From Crambe crambe (Eukaryota; Porifera; Demospongiae; Poecilosclerida; Crambeidae): a DNA stretch of 64,000 nt. A model generated the notes under the pieces. That model saw only the letters and a program-made list of their open reading frames with translations, ran no database searches and was not told the origin of the DNA. The stretch is from assembly GCA_963924555.1 (NCBI GenBank), contig OZ004585.1, positions 3,237,488-3,301,487 of the forward strand, read 5' to 3'. The position numbers and the translations under genes are program-made. Positions within the stretch are counted from its first letter, which is position 1. Each line of letters begins with the position of its first letter. This document shows positions 12,445 through 23,215 of this stretch, piece by piece.

Positions 12445-12897
12445 GCGATTTTTTAATTTGGGAATGGTTTCTGCCTAATTCTGGGGTCAAAGGTCGGCAC
12501 GTATCACCATGTCGCGCATGCTCAAAAAACTTAGCTGATGCCAGATTTCTGTAGCTTTGTTTTGAAGTCTAGCTAATAAGCTCAGCATTAACTTCTCGGC
12601 ACCTCCTTTATCTGTTCATGGTCTCAAAAGCCTTCTGTTTGTAGGTGAAGCTTGGAACTTGATTGGTACGGCTAGAGTTGTGACTTTGACCTGTTGCTAA
12701 AAATTCTGACACCATCAAGTTCCATGCTTCACCTGCAAACAGAAGGCTTTTGAGACCATGAACAAATAAAGGAGGTGCCGAAAAGTCAATACTGAGCTTA
12801 CTAGACTTCAAAACAAAAGTTGCTGGAATCTGGCATCAGAGTTTTTCGAGCATGCGCGACCTGGTGACCTTTAACCATTCCCAAATTTAAAAATCGC
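12445..12897. mobile_element. Foldback element with roughly 215-bp arms
   Basis: Two long arms are near-complementary around a centre near 12690. The left arm starts GCGATTTTTTAATTTGGGA and the right arm ends TCCCAAATTTAAAAATCGC. The arms also share the block GGTGAAGC..GGAACTTGA and the phrase CAAAAGCCTTCTGTTTG. No coding capacity. Transcripts would form a long hairpin. Confidence 0.75.
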
Positions 12898-14758
12898 CCC
12901 CCGCACCGTTGCGTTGACGCCTAAGCCACGCCCGTCAACAGCGCGGCCATTTTGGTGCACGTGCAGCGCTCGCGCTGCAGAGCTAAGTAGGCGGGGCTCC
13001 GGACATGGGGTAACTTCGGACTTTTTCAGAAACTACAAAGATTGATAACTATAACTGCTTCTTGTTTAAATGCATGCTTAGCTAAACTGTTCTTCCACCG
13101 TTCTGGACTGCATCGTGCCCCGAAATCTATAATCGTCGAACTGAAACTTTACGTCACGATCTCAAGCCTGGTTGAACATCAAGAGAGTGTAGGAAAAAAG
13201 TGCATGTGTATCAGATAAACCAAGGTTACCTCTCTAAAATTTTTCATGTTGAGTTGCTAGTTAGCTCTATCAGAGATTTCTACCAGTAGTGTACCACAAA
13301 CCGCGATTATATACTAGCTATGAATTTTGCCTGATAACTTCACAAGAGTAAGTGCTAAAATAATAAGTTTTTGGGGCTTTGATAGATGGAGAGTTCAGCT
13401 TTTTTTTGAACTTTGCTGCTCGATTCCATTCCAAAGTTATGAAAGCTCATCCGGAGTTACCCCCGCCTACCTTACTTCTTCTCAGTTGATTTGGGGAGTT
13501 TTATATTGATCTGCAACCAGTAAATCTAGTTTCAACTGAAATTTTTTTTAATTCCAAATAATAATTTAGTAGCTATTAGCTACCTCTACAAAAAAGTCAC
13601 TTTGAACTGGATGTGTGCATATAAAATATTTCATATTGATCTCTTCACTAAAAATAATCCAGGAATGTTCAATCAAAAAAATGTTCCAGATGTCGATTTT
13701 TGACTTCGTTGTGGTTTTAAGAAGTTAGTATCAAAATAGGAATATTGCCTTTGGGGAAACTTTAAGTAGCTAGACCTCTGCCTACAGTTACTTTTAACAG
13801 TTACTCTAGGGATGAATTTTACACTGGTGAAAAACTTTATTAGCATAGGTCACACTAGAGCTACCAAAAAGTTGGGGGGGGGGGGGCCTGCCCCTCCTGT
13901 GGCATCTCCCCTAAGTTAAATAGTTTATGTTACAGTATGTTTTTCGACCTACACATATTGTATTCATTTAAAATGAATGTAGCTGTATTTAACATCTCCA
14001 GCTATTTAATGTTGGTAATCTGAAATCCAATATTCAAACACATATACAATTATAGGCCTTATACATTTTAATGAAATTTTTCAACATGTAGCTATATAGA
14101 GTCCTGAAAATGGGAGAATATAATTATACAGAAGTGCCCTGTTCCATATCATTTTTATTTAAAGCTTTGTTCTCTTAAAGAATCCTTATATTCACACTGT
14201 TTATCTCAAAATACATTAAGATTAGCTACACACCAAATTTCTGCTGCTGGATTTTACCATTGATTTTACATATCTATTTCTCAGTTACTCCCCCTTGAAA
14301 GTGGGTCACACATGATGCCTGTACATGAACGAATTATGTACAGTGTAGCTAGCTACCTTTTTGTTGACACCATCAACGTTTTTTTCTCCTGGAGTTAGCT
14401 ACACACTTACACTTCACACAATTAATGATGACTCACCAATTTAATGACGACTCTTAGCTATGTACAAGATACCCCTTGATTATAGACATGACTAAAACTG
14501 CCACATGTCATTAACTACAAAGCCACCTCATATTGAAGAAACACTAGGTTATACACCTTAAACTAGATATTTAGCTATAGCACAATATGAGGCAATTTGA
14601 TGAGTAGGAGGGAAAGTTAACAAGTATGCATACATAAAGTTAAAGGTCGGCTGCAGCAGCCCTGTTTCAGCTCATGACGTTATCACTAGGCTGAAAGCTA
14701 CAACAAAGTCTAAACAGAGACTAATGTTCATTTAATACTAACTAGTTCCTTACATTAT
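12898..14758. other. Gene-free stretch with poly-G tract
   Basis: GC-richer at 12900-13020, then AT-rich. There is a 12-G run near 13875. No exon was recognised. Confidence 0.4.
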
Positions 14759-15790
14759 TTAATGTATATACTTCACTGCAGTTATTGGCCACCATTGCCT
14801 TCCACTCCACTTCCTAAATCCAGGAAGTGGAACCATCTTGTATGACAAGTCAACAATATCAATGAGAAGAATTTGTGTAGGCATTGGATCATTCAAGTAT
14901 TTGGAGCTGCTAGCCATCAAAGCAATCAGTGTATGTATTTCAAGATCATACATACATGTCCCAAATGAGGCAGTTCGTAGATCCTGGGGAAGCTTCATCA
15001 ATACTGTTGCATTCTTAGGCCAAGGATGGAGTTCACCTAATTTCGGTGGCTCACCTAATTCAGAGGAGATCGTGAAGGTCCTGTTTAAGTTGTGATCATG
15101 GGCAATACATATATCAGAACCAGTTCCATTGCCAAAGAATATTTCTTTTCCAGTGGTGTAGTTCACTCCACTTGAATATGTGATCCCCCAAAAGTACCAT
15201 ATGGACTGGTGTTTTTTATCCATGTAATATATGTCTGAAATAGGACTATACTCATTGGTGCCAGGAAACTGGTATAGAAATTCTACTTTAACGCCATTCT
15301 CTATTAAGTTATTCAGCTTTATACGACACCAATTCCAAAAGTTCCATGGTCCATGGCCAGTACATGCTCCATAGAGTGCTTTCTCTTTGGGTATATAGTC
15401 GTAGTTCCAAAAGTACTGCATGTTTGGGGCTTGCAGGGAAATGTTGATCTTCATTTCTCCTGTGGTCAAGTCTAGGGCAAGTAACTGGTCCACCACACCC
15501 AGATACACGAGGTTATTCTCAGTATCAATAGCAAAATCGTTGTCACTGAAGAGAATGTGTGGATAGTCATAAGAAAAATTCCAAAACTGAGTGACACTTC
15601 CATCAAAACCTATCTTGAAGAGAGAGGCATGATTATAGTACAGAGGTGGCTCTGGTCTGTCAATTTGTAGGACTCTTATTCCAAGCAGGTATCCATCAGG
15701 TAGGCCTACATTCTCTCCACTTCCGGAATTCAGAATGCTGGTCACAGATATAGTGAGATAAAGTACAGTGTCATACAGTAAATACTTCAT
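14759..15790 (-). CDS. Single-exon secreted Trp/Tyr-rich protein, unknown family
   Basis: An intact 343-codon frame begins MKYLLYDTVLYLTISVTS, a plausible signal peptide, with the stop at 14759. The mature part is rich in tryptophan, tyrosine and asparagine and contains several N-x-T/S glycosylation sequons (e.g. FGNGTGSD and NRTF), with few cysteines. Recurrent hydrophobic-aspartate phrases such as FAIDTENNLVYLG and LLALDLTTGEM resemble blades of an extracellular beta-propeller. That is an inference from pattern, not a family match. It lies between the two cysteine-rich paralogues on the opposite strand and, unlike them, has no introns, which could reflect retroposition. Confidence 0.7.
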   Translation of the reverse strand: MKYLLYDTVLYLTISVTSILNSGSGENVGLPDGYLLGIRVLQIDRPEPPLYYNHASLFKIGFDGSVTQFWNFSYDYPHILFSDNDFAIDTENNLVYLGVVDQLLALDLTTGEMKINISLQAPNMQYFWNYDYIPKEKALYGACTGHGPWNFWNWCRIKLNNLIENGVKVEFLYQFPGTNEYSPISDIYYMDKKHQSIWYFWGITYSSGVNYTTGKEIFFGNGTGSDICIAHDHNLNRTFTISSELGEPPKLGELHPWPKNATVLMKLPQDLRTASFGTCMYDLEIHTLIALMASSSKYLNDPMPTQILLIDIVDLSYKMVPLPGFRKWSGRQWWPITAVKYIH

Positions 15791-16545
15791 TGTTTTGTTT
15801 AGAGCAGCCTTTTTCGAGGGTGTGGCACTAAAGGTCTCATGAATAACACTACTGTAATAACAATAAGGCTGGGTATTACAAACTTAGTGAAAACTGTATG
15901 AAGGAATATAGCTTGCTTTTTTGACTATCACAATATTATGGTACACAGATAGAAGTGTTCAACAGAATGTTAGCTATAGCTACCTGCAACAAATCCCATT
16001 GAATAGCTAATACTGTAATATCCATTTTTAAAACTTGTATGTGGTCTTCCATTCCGGTAACATCCTTTCATTATAGACATAATCAACCACCTCATCGTGA
16101 TTAGCTACAAAGGCCACTTTGAGTTAAATCTATTTCAATACTTTATTATGACAGTCAAAGAAATATTATAGACATACAGAATCTTTCAAAGTTCATATAG
16201 CTAGGTTAGATGACCAGATCATACACTTACCTCAAATATCAACAGAGTCATTAATGTAATAATAGTGGAGTTGTTTATGGAGTGCGCAAGGCAAGGCACA
16301 CTTACACTCCTAATTTTGATGAGTGGGTGAAAAGCCAACACAAGCATTACTAATTGTATTAACTAGTCCACATATGACATACTTACAGTATTGCTCTTTA
16401 AATATGAGAAGACAAAAAATCCACCTTATGGGAAGCCTGGTCCATTTGGAACAGACAAAATCCAAAATAAGATTAGATTATCAAAAGCAAAACTCCATGA
16501 TAGTATTGAATGATTCATTTTTAAGAGATTCATCTTACCAACTGC
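15791..16545. other. Intergenic, no gene seen
   Basis: Divergent spacer between the minus-strand single-exon gene and the TATA box of the second cysteine-rich paralogue. AT-rich, with no recognised element. Confidence 0.4.
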
Positions 16546-16555
16546 TATAAAAAGG
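16546..16555 (+). promoter_or_regulatory. TATA box of second VEGF-C-repeat gene
   Basis: TATAAAAAGG lies 82 bp upstream of the ATG at 16628, almost the same spacing as in the paralogue at 9.2 kb. Confidence 0.55.
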
Positions 16556-16627
16556 ATGCAGTTTCATACGAAAATCAATTATTGCAATCTTCTCCAATAT
16601 TGCTCACACTTCACTATCTCCAGGACA

Positions 16628-18108
16628 ATGAAACTGCTACTATTGCTGGTGGCAACAGCTAGCTGTGTAAGTAGTTGATGTCTTCCTTCAAATTAATTTT
16701 ATCGTCTTCTCTCACCTCACAATATTCAGGTTGTGGCTCAACGTGGTAGCATATCCTCTGGAGTTTGCTATCCCACTCAATCCTTGAGGGTTGCTACAGC
16801 AGCTGATAACACTTCAAGAGCTAGCCTTTCATCTGCAAATAGATCTGGATTACTCTTGCCTGTTTCTATCAGATGCGAACATGGACCAGTCGGGGTGAGC
16901 ACAAAGTGGGCTTCCATTGTTACAACTATAATTTCAGTTCATTATACAGATAATCCACACCGTGCCCTATGAGTTTCACTGGCCACCTATCTACAAGGGC
17001 TCCTGTGATAAGCTCAAATGCAAGGACCCACCTTGCATTGCACGTAGGAAGGTGTGGAGGACGAGATGTGTGTTAGTTTACAGGCTGGTACATGGATACT
17101 GGAGGAGAGTTGGATTTCGCAAGCGTCGTTTTCTCGATCACCTAAAATGTGGCTGCAAGCAATGCAGAGACATCAAACATGAGTCAACGTGTGTTAGAAC
17201 CAAGCCATGTCCTAATACTTATTCTAAGAAGACATACTGCTATTGGAGGAAAATTGGATTCCATGGAAGATGTAACTGCTGTACTCCTCCCCCTAAAGGC
17301 TGCCCTTATCCTAAGATTCACCATAAGAGCACATGTTCTTGTGTGTGTCCCAAAAAGAAATGCCCCAAAGGACAAATCCGCAATCGTAGGACCTGTCAAT
17401 GCCATTGCCCCCGAGGAACAAGGAAAGTTGGACAGAAATGCATTGGAGTGTAAGTAGCTAGCTATGTTGTGGCTATGAATGTACAGCTAGTAAGTAAGTA
17501 TGTGCATGCATACAGATAATTGTGATTGTGTTTTATTGCAGTTGCAAATTTGTTGGCTTGAGGTACTGCAAGACCACTGTATGCAGGGATAATCCACTCT
17601 TCAAGTGTGAGATTCAGTACAACAAATGTATATGCCCATCCTGTGACAGGGCAAGTGTTTCACAGTGCCGAAGGACAAAGTATGCACTATCTATAGCTAT
17701 ATTTCCCCTTTCAAAAATTAATGCAACTGGGTAATGAATGCAATACAGCATGGAGTGTGTGTTTACACTTTTAATGGGCTGGGCAAAGAGCTGCTAATAA
17801 TTATCAATAAGTCCTCCTATTAATCATGTAGATTGCTTTATAGCTAGCAATTATGTTCTTTTATTTTAGGTGTGTGGAACAGAAGTACAAACCCCATTGT
17901 ACATATGACACTTACAAAAAGAAGTGCCGCTGCCCAGTGTGTGAAGAACAAAAAACTAAAGCAAAATGTTTAAAGACTCACTGTGGATACCTTTACCATC
18001 AGCAGTGCAGGTTTGTGACAACTAGCTAGCTCTCCTAGTATAAAGATTTATGGCATTTATACATGCAGGTTTGATACAAATCACAACAAATGCTTCTGTC
18101 CTGCCTAA
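16628..18108 (+). CDS. Secreted cysteine-rich protein with VEGF-C/BR3P-type repeats, paralogue 2
   Basis: Six exons: 16628-16666, 16730-16894, 16950-17449, 17542-17679, 17870-18010 and 18069-18108 (TAA). They are in phase and encode about 340 residues. Exons 4 and 5 have exactly the same lengths (138 and 141 nt) as in paralogue 1. Exon 1 is a leucine-rich signal peptide (MKLLLLLVATASC). Exon 2 contains GVCYPTQSL, close to the first-cysteine region of PDGF/VEGF domains. Exon 3 keeps FHWPPIYKGSCDKLKC and FLDHLKCGC, and has two exact CX10CXCXC repeats (ending CSCVC and CQCHC). The cysteine in paralogue 1's HGCW is a tyrosine here (HGYW). The pair evidently arose by local duplication. Extracellular location is well supported; a growth-factor role is inference. 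Confidence 0.75.
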
Positions 18109-20579
18109 ATTTCCTAACCGAATATGGACCTGATCTACCTGAACTGACTAGCAACATTAAATCTTTAAAAAGTAGCTGAATTTTTTTTTTTTTTTTCAGG
18201 CTTCAATGTTGGTGTTATTCTTGTAATAGCTATTTGAGAGAAAAATGGTCATAAAATCATACATCCCACCCACACACTTGGGCAGGTAGGCCTTGGCAGA
18301 TTCTGCTCAAAAAATTATGCTACAATACCATCTATTATGTCCAATACGCTCACATTATATATGACAGAGACAAAGAAACTGTTAGATTTAGGTTTGTTAA
18401 ATAATAAGTGACAGTCAAGCACTTTCTACCTTTGAAAAAAAAGGTTTGAAAGGCAGAAAATTTTATCAGTTGTGACAAAAGTAAACTTTGACACATAGTG
18501 TGTGGAATTGTCTGGGGATGAGGCTAGATGTTACAATTTCAATGAGTTATGACCTGAGAGTCAGCTTGCTATGGTGGCCGAGGCACCAGAGACACTACTC
18601 ACTGCAGTGGACAGACAGGGGAGGGGAGTTACCCTATAATACTGCAACAGTCACAAGACCTTAAATACATGAGATTGGATATAGAGGATCTAGGACTTGA
18701 TACATTCCTTTTGGTAACGCTTTGATAGATGCACTCTCACGTCAGTACAATTATAAGTACATAGCTAAATGACACAAAGTGGTTGTGGGTGATCCTCGTT
18801 CTTGCAGATTGCTGCTGCTGTTAAATGTCCTGTTTCATAAGCTGTAATCTCTCTGAAAGATCAAAATTAAAGAGAGAAGTCCAGCCAGGTAGCTAGAAAT
18901 CTCTACTTGGATTTGTAGGCAAACTGTCTTCCATCCTGGTATCATATGCATGCATGCACATGAGCTGTGATACACATGGTGTGGACTCGGCTCCATGAAA
19001 GCTAGGAGACTTGGCCCCGGAGGCAAGGACTTGGCCCCATAAGACTAGTCCCCGGAACCAAGTGCATGGGCTCGGTGACGCTCTCGGCCACCACACGACA
19101 GTCTACTAGGATGGCCCTAGTAGTCTTGCGTGGCCGGCCAGTCTGGGTCACCCTTTACCAACTGCAGCATGGATGTATTACATCATCCGCACACGGAAGG
19201 GTGGCGTTCACACCACAAACTGCGTACTATTATTATTTGGATCTTGCTTAGCTAGAAAAGTCTGTGGCTAGTACCTATGAGAAGAAGGAGACCCTTGCAT
19301 GGCAAGTGCACTGTCTTACTGCTCTTTCACATTCCTGGGGAATGGAACGAGAGCCCATGTACCCGCTGCGCTGCTACCCTGTACTATACTACTGTAGGAA
19401 GTTGAGGGGTCACAGATTGGTGTACTGACACAAGCATATTGCATGCAATTGTTGAAGGAGTCACTAGTATATGACTACCTTGTTTCTCAAAAAATGGCCT
19501 GGGAACACTAACCTTGGAATTAACAGCTGGAATACATTTAATAGTCTCGCATAGCCAGACCCCATTTTTTCCTTTTTCCTTTTCTTGAAAGGGTCTGGCT
19601 ATGTGAGACTACTTGGTACGACGAGGGAAGTCCAGTCATTGGAAGAGAAGTAATAGTTGGCTCTGCATTGGAACTATTAGAAATCAGAAGCATTTTCTGC
19701 CAGAGCTAATGAACAGACTCCAGAAGAAGACAAACTCAATCACCTGCTAGCTATCACAAACACAAACACAAACATATCAACCTCCAACTTCTTTCTTGAC
19801 AAGGTGAGACATCTGTGAATAGTGGCCTTATCAGCATTGACCTCTAGCTCTGGATGACAACGCTCTGGTGCAGCTGCATACACACCACAAGTATACTTAG
19901 AAAGCCAAGCGCCTACAATCCACTTACGGAATAAAATGAAAAGCACTGAAGTGCTAACCCTCAGCGCACACAAAAAGTAGCGATTCCGGAAGCCATACAT
20001 TTCCTGAAAATTTGCCCGGCCAGCGCAGCCTGACGGTTATAGAAGCGCTTGATGTTTAGGTATCACTAGCTAGCTTATAACAAGGCCTACCTGCTGTTGT
20101 GGGTTAACCAAGGAATAGGTGAAGCACATAGATGTTATACAGATTTACCGTTTTCCCCATATAAATCTCCATAGAACTAAAAATCAACGGCGCTAACTGT
20201 GAACATAGCACACTGGTTCATTTGGTGTTTGAGTAGTTACATTTATCAAGCTGCTGCTGGATATGAGTTAAGCGTTCATGTGTTGATTGATCTCTGAGAT
20301 AGAGCTAGTTGTATGTGGGGAGATCTAGCTTCTGGAATCACTACAAAAAGTCAATAGTAGCTATTATTATAATTATGTGCTTGCAGATATTGAGCAGATC
20401 AAGGATGAGGACTAACTGTATTAAGTATTTTATTTTGAAGCATCTTACATACTGTTGAGCTAGCTAGCAGTGTCTGTACTACAGAGTCCACATTTTTAAA
20501 TTTCGTTCTCATTTTGAATTATCATCAGTGCCTGCATGTAAAAATATACTGCTTGGAAGTTGGAGAACTGCACAGATAT
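18109..20579. other. Gene-free stretch with dispersed repeats
   Basis: It contains a poly-T tract near 18181, a copy of a dispersed repeat (ATTTCAATGAGTTATGACCT.. at about 18536) and a small hairpin element at 19543. No exon was recognised; the short open frames show no family resemblance. Confidence 0.4.
19543..19610. repeat. 68-bp hairpin repeat
   Basis: AGTCTCGCATAGCCAGACCC and its near-complement (GGGTCTGGCTATGTGAGACT) flank a short T-rich loop. Similar AGTCTCGCG-type phrases occur at about 21360 and 21405, so this is probably a minimal relic of a dispersed inverted-repeat family. Confidence 0.65.
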
Positions 20580-20586
20580 GATTAAG

Positions 20587-22017
20587 CATAGATATAAGAG
20601 GTTTACGGGATTGGAAACGGATCACGTGCTCTCGTTAGCAACTAACAACCGAGGCGCGTTGACAGCTGAATGACATAGCACTTTTGTCAAAGTTGCTGTT
20701 CTGACAAGATCCGTGAGGTAAGACTTATGCCAATGATACTATAATACACTAGGGCATATATTTACTGTATGAAATAAATTTCAGCTCAGATTTTCAAGTT
20801 TATTCCTACAAATACTACTGTAGTGGTTAATGGGACTGTAATCCCTCTCACGCTTGATGGAATCAATTGCTGTTGCCCATTTTCTGATCAAAAGGCATGT
20901 AAACTTTAGCTACATGGAATAGTAATGTTGGTTTTTGTATTAGCTAACATATATTGTCTCTAGCATTTGCAAGTGGTGTTAAAACTGTAATCCCTCTCCC
21001 AAGAAATAGATTAACAATATTGAAACTGTAGTAGTTATTTCAGGGAAAGGATAGAACAGTAAATGGAATTAGTGCATTCGTTTTCTATACAATAGTCATC
21101 CTATGGAGATGGCAAGCTTACTATATTTCCCCCCTAATATCCATAGGGTCCACAGGACAGCTGACTGAGCCGAATTCTTGAGGTGGATGGTGTCAAAACC
21201 CAACAGCCAAAAGCTGGAAGCATACTTGCCAACTTCTGGAAATGGAATATAGGGACAGCCTGTGCGCGCGCGAAATTTTTCTAGACCACGCCCAGTTTTT
21301 AATTAAACACGCCCATTTTGATTAAACTTGACCTTTAAACTTGGGACCGGGAAAGACCTTAGTCTCGCGTAGTCAACCCTTACCAACTGCGAGGGAAGAG
21401 AGACTATCTCGCGAGACTACCTTGTAGCTCTATCTGTCGGGACAAGTCATTGTTAAAGCACCATGTCGGGCGGGACCGGGACAAGAGCTATAATATCGTG
21501 AGTGTCCCGGCCAAATCGGGATGGTTGGCAACTATGTGGAAGTATTGCAATAATGTTGATGAGGGAGAACTGAGCAGAAACTGGCGGATAACTTTGGGGC
21601 AAAATTATCCAGCTATAATAATAATGAATTTATGTCTAATTTTAATACCAAAAGTCATTCTGGCCTTTCTTTCAAATCAATCACATAAAATTAATGTATA
21701 ATGAGCAATGATAGGTACTCATAGTTATAATTACAAGGAAAAAAGTTATGAATAATTAATAACTTCCTTCCTCAGACTCTCCAACTTCAACTCTCTGACT
21801 CTTCACTTCTTCAATACCTTCCCCTTAGCTTACTTGTACTATTCTGTGAGCTGTAGGGGCAGAATATCACTTTAACTGCCTTGAAAGGAGTGAATATTGA
21901 TCTCTTTTCACAACGATTAATATAATTAATGCTGCATGCGCGTGCGCATCTGTCAACGCGCCACGGTTGTGCAGTTCATTGGGCGTTTCCAATCCCGTAA
22001 AACCTCTTATATCTATG
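20587..22017. mobile_element. Inverted-repeat transposon, CATAGATAT family, copy 1
   Basis: The ends are CATAGATATAAGAGG.. at 20587 and its complement ending at 22017; the match extends through GGGATTGGAAAC. Direct repeats GATTAAG flank both sides (20580-20586 and 22018-22024), a clean 7-bp target duplication. The 1.43-kb interior has no transposase-like frame and holds smaller internal repeats, so the element is non-autonomous. Confidence 0.8.
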
Positions 22018-22203
22018 GATTAAGCATGCAGGTAAAAGTGTAGCAGCTAGCTAATGCATAAAGCCGTCCTACACCTGATAGCTAATGTAGTATGGAGTAG
22101 GTAATGGTCGGGAGCACAGAGTGTGCATTATATATGGAGTATAGGCTAGTGGCAGTTAAAATCCTGGCTTTCTGGTGACCAAAAGCTTTATCTAATGATC
22201 TAC

Positions 22204-23063
22204 CATAGATATTAGACACGGAACAGGATTGGAAACTTAATACTACCATGCGCGTGCTATCCGTGTTTGCCGGGAAATTTTGGCGCGAGATATGAATGCA
22301 TAGTTACCACATAATAGTTAAGAATGAGTTCTGCAAAAGATATCAGAGCGAATATTAGTTTAGTAGCTTAATATTAGCTGGACTAGAGTGTTTCCATGTT
22401 GTGCTTTTATAAAAATAATAAAATTTAATATGAGACTAGATCTAGCTAGATAGTATAAATCTATGATAGATTCAGTATCTCAAGTTTTGAAAGATGAAGA
22501 GTTTAGTCTTCCTCTCCAGCCATCTATAGATGCCCGTTCTTGTGCAGAGAGCTTTATGGAGTGGATAATAAAACATGATAATGCAAATAAATAATAGAAA
22601 TGTAATAATAATAACTATTTAACCCCTGCAATCTAACAGCTATGAATCAATATAACATATATCATCCGATAGACAAACTATTATACTACTAAAAGATACC
22701 AAATGCTTGACTTCTAAATTTATATGAGTCCTGTTCTAGTCCCACAAATTGGTAGGCCTATAAAATCTTTAGCAACATATCCTACACCAAAAACAGTTAT
22801 TACACTCTTTATTTCAGTCTATTCCAGTAAGAAACTTTACCTTCCAAACTTCTATAGGATAAAATTGCAAGAAAAACACTTGTACTCGTAGCTCTAGTCC
22901 CACAAAGTCTGTACCTCTCTTCCTCAGAAAATGTATTGCGACAATAGGGCTAAATTTTCTATGGTTACAACGCGGATAGCATGCGCGAAATGTATTAGCT
23001 TAATGGGAGTGACGTCACATGACGTAGGCAGTTTCCAATCCTGTTCCGTGTCTAATATCTATG
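22204..23063. mobile_element. Inverted-repeat transposon, CATAGATAT family, copy 2
   Basis: The ends are CATAGATATTAGACACGG.. at 22204 and its complement ending at 23063, extending through CAGGATTGGAAAC. GATCTAC is repeated on each side (22197-22203 and 23064-23070), again a 7-bp target duplication. It shares outer and inner TIR motifs with copy 1, but the interiors look unrelated. Confidence 0.8.
22463..22594 (+). CDS. Short ORF inside transposon copy 2
   Basis: A 43-codon frame from ATG at 22463 to TAA at 22594, with TATAAAT only a few bases upstream of the ATG. The peptide starts MIDSVSQVLKDEEF and has no family I recognise. It may be a chance frame or an exon of captured host sequence. 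Confidence 0.2.
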   Translation: MIDSVSQVLKDEEFSLPLQPSIDARSCAESFMEWIIKHDNANK

Positions 23064-23178
23064 GATCTACTCAATTTCAAAGCTAGAAAATAGCGTCTAG
23101 ACACCATGTAAATTGGTTTCAAGATCCAATAGTTGAAGTGACGAGAGGAATGCAGTGGCGGATCTAGTATGGTTCGAC

Positions 23179-23215
23179 CATAGATATACTAGACTACGTA
23201 CACAGGATTGGAAAC
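23179..23215 (+). mobile_element. Orphan left end of a third CATAGATAT-family element
   Basis: CATAGATATACTAGACTACG.. followed by CAGGATTGGAAAC matches the TIR plan of the two elements just upstream. No matching right end was found. The preceding 7-mer GTTCGAC recurs at 23440, which may or may not be a target-site relic. Confidence 0.55.

Noticed and set aside
15791..16545. tRNA or small RNA gene in the spacer
   Set aside because: I looked for cloverleaf-like arms and A/B boxes by eye here and in other spacers and saw none that I could support.
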